DNA of 5,038 nt from an uncultured Butyricicoccus sp. (GTDB lineage: Bacteria > Bacillota > Clostridia > Oscillospirales > Butyricicoccaceae): NCBI GenBank assembly GCA_900557315.1, contig USSI01000127.1, forward strand, positions 1 to 5,038, read 5' to 3'. Shown here piece after piece: positions 4,193 to 5,038 of this stretch; positions within the stretch are counted from its first letter, which is position 1, and each line of letters opens with the position of its first letter. The position numbers and the translations under genes were made by a program. A model generated the notes under the pieces. The model was not told where the DNA came from and did no database searches. It saw only the letters and a list, made by a program, of their open reading frames with translations.

Positions 4193-5038
4193 TTACGGCG
4201 TGCCGAAGCACCGCAGGATATAAGCGGTCTCAGGCGGCACGGTCACGTGCAGCCCCCCGCTGTCCGCCTGGTCAAACGCGGCGTCCTCCAGCATATCCAC
4301 CGCATAGACCGCCTGCACGCGTGCATGCACCGCGTGGTGGCCGCGGTTGACTAAGATGTTCAGCCGCGCATGGTCGCTTACGCGCTCATAATGCAGCAGC
4401 GCGCCCTCGCTCTCCACAAAGTGCAGCTCGCCGCGCGCGAGCGTATCGCTGTCCGCGCGCAGCGCGCACAGCTTGCGGTAAAACGCGAGCAGTTCGCGGT
4501 CCTCCGCGCCCCAGGGATAGGTGCGGCGGTTAAAGGGGTCCTCAAAGCCCTGCCTACCCGCCTCGTCCCCATAGTAGATGGTCGGGGAACCGGGCATGGT
4601 GAACTGGATGACTGCCGCGAGCCGGAGTTTGCGTCTGGCGGTCTCCAGCCGGTCCATCGGGAGCGTGTAATGCGCGCGGCTGTCGCGGTCCATCTTCCAC
4701 TCTTCCTCGGACACGCCGAGAAGGGTCAGCGCACGGGCGGTGTCATGCGTGCCGATCACGTTCATCAGGTTGTAAAAAACATCGCGCGGGTAGTTTTCCC
4801 GGATGCACTCCATGGTCTCCGCAAAGTGTTCGGCCGTGCCGCCGTTCAGGAACGCAAGGATTGCGTCCCGCAGCGGATAATTCATCACCGAATCCAGCTC
4901 GCCGCCCTGGAAATACGTACGGCGCTCGGAATAGGATATCTTGTTGGAGGCGTCCTCCCAGACCTCGCCGATAATCAGCGCGTCCGGCTTTTCCCGCTTG
5001 GCGGCGGCGTTTAACCGGCGGATGAATTCATCCGGCAG
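4193..5038 (-). CDS. Glycoside hydrolase family 13 enzyme, neopullulanase/cyclomaltodextrinase-like (C-terminal part)
   Basis: Alpha-glucan hydrolase acting on starch-derived maltodextrins or cyclodextrins; without the N-terminus I cannot tell whether it is cytoplasmic or exported. The right edge cuts the gene: 281 residues to the TAA at 4195-4193 are present, and the frame is open from base 5038. The fragment begins LPDEFIRRL, just after where the barrel's nucleophile Asp should be, so that residue is out of view. GEVWED supplies the acid/base Glu (fragment residue 25), IGTHDT the third catalytic Asp (residue 99), and SPTIYYGDEAG (151-161) the conserved end of the barrel. The last 80 or so residues form the usual C-terminal beta domain. 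The stretch YFQGGELDSVMNYPLR is typical of neopullulanase/cyclomaltodextrinase-type proteins. An internal GTG at 4888 is not the start. The Nudix gene follows after 10 bases. Confidence 0.9.
   Translation of the reverse strand: MPDEFIRRLNAAAKREKPDALIIGEVWEDASNKISYSERRTYFQGGELDSVMNYPLRDAILAFLNGGTAEHFAETMECIRENYPRDVFYNLMNVIGTHDTARALTLLGVSEEEWKMDRDSRAHYTLPMDRLETARRKLRLAAVIQFTMPGSPTIYYGDEAGRQGFEDPFNRRTYPWGAEDRELLAFYRKLCALRADSDTLARGELHFVESEGALLHYERVSDHARLNILVNRGHHAVHARVQAVYAVDMLEDAAFDQADSGGLHVTVPPETAYILRCFGTP

Noticed and set aside
2773..4350. A 525-codon plus-strand open frame
   Set aside because: It is the antisense of walR, the Nudix gene and part of the amylase; its composition is that of a mirror reading and it crosses three real genes.

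Overview
The window looks like a GC-rich, low-oxygen Clostridia genome (Bacillota), plausibly a butyrate-forming gut member of the Oscillospirales/Butyricicoccus type. This placement is inferred from three things: a Bcd-type acyl-CoA dehydrogenase followed by EtfB, a WalR/WalK pair whose sequence is clearly Firmicute, and strong AGGAGG-type ribosome binding sites. No RNA gene, CRISPR array, transposase or attachment site was seen.

Layout. (1) Bases 1-541, plus strand: the C-terminal end of an acyl-CoA dehydrogenase, then the first 48-49 codons of electron-transfer flavoprotein beta subunit (etfB). Homology stops abruptly near base 540. (2) From about 542 to the right edge every gene is on the minus strand. 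In transcription order (right to left) these are: a GH13 alpha-amylase-family enzyme cut by the right edge; an ADP-ribose pyrophosphatase-like Nudix hydrolase 10 bases on; the response regulator WalR 45 bases on; an unusual 387-base spacer; the sensor kinase WalK; and, overlapping WalK by 4 bases, the start of a membrane-anchored protein (possibly YycH/WalH-like) that is itself broken near base 540.

Two things stand out. The spacer between walR and walK, which in relatives is normally very short, is packed with about eleven consecutive, nearly abutting inverted repeats. They cover about 325 of 367 bases and some are related to each other in opposite orientation. It is the best candidate here for an undescribed element: a structured RNA, an attenuator array or a palindromic repeat cluster. 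Second, etfB and the yycH-like gene are both cut in mid-gene and meet head-on at about 540, with a change of codon use across the point. That indicates either a chimeric assembly or a real rearrangement.

Functionally, WalK (membrane sensor) and WalR (DNA-binding regulator) would control cell-wall homeostasis, with the downstream membrane protein a likely modulator of WalK. The amylase and Nudix genes are probably co-transcribed with them. The Bcd/Etf genes belong to a separate crotonyl-CoA reduction (butyrate) operon.
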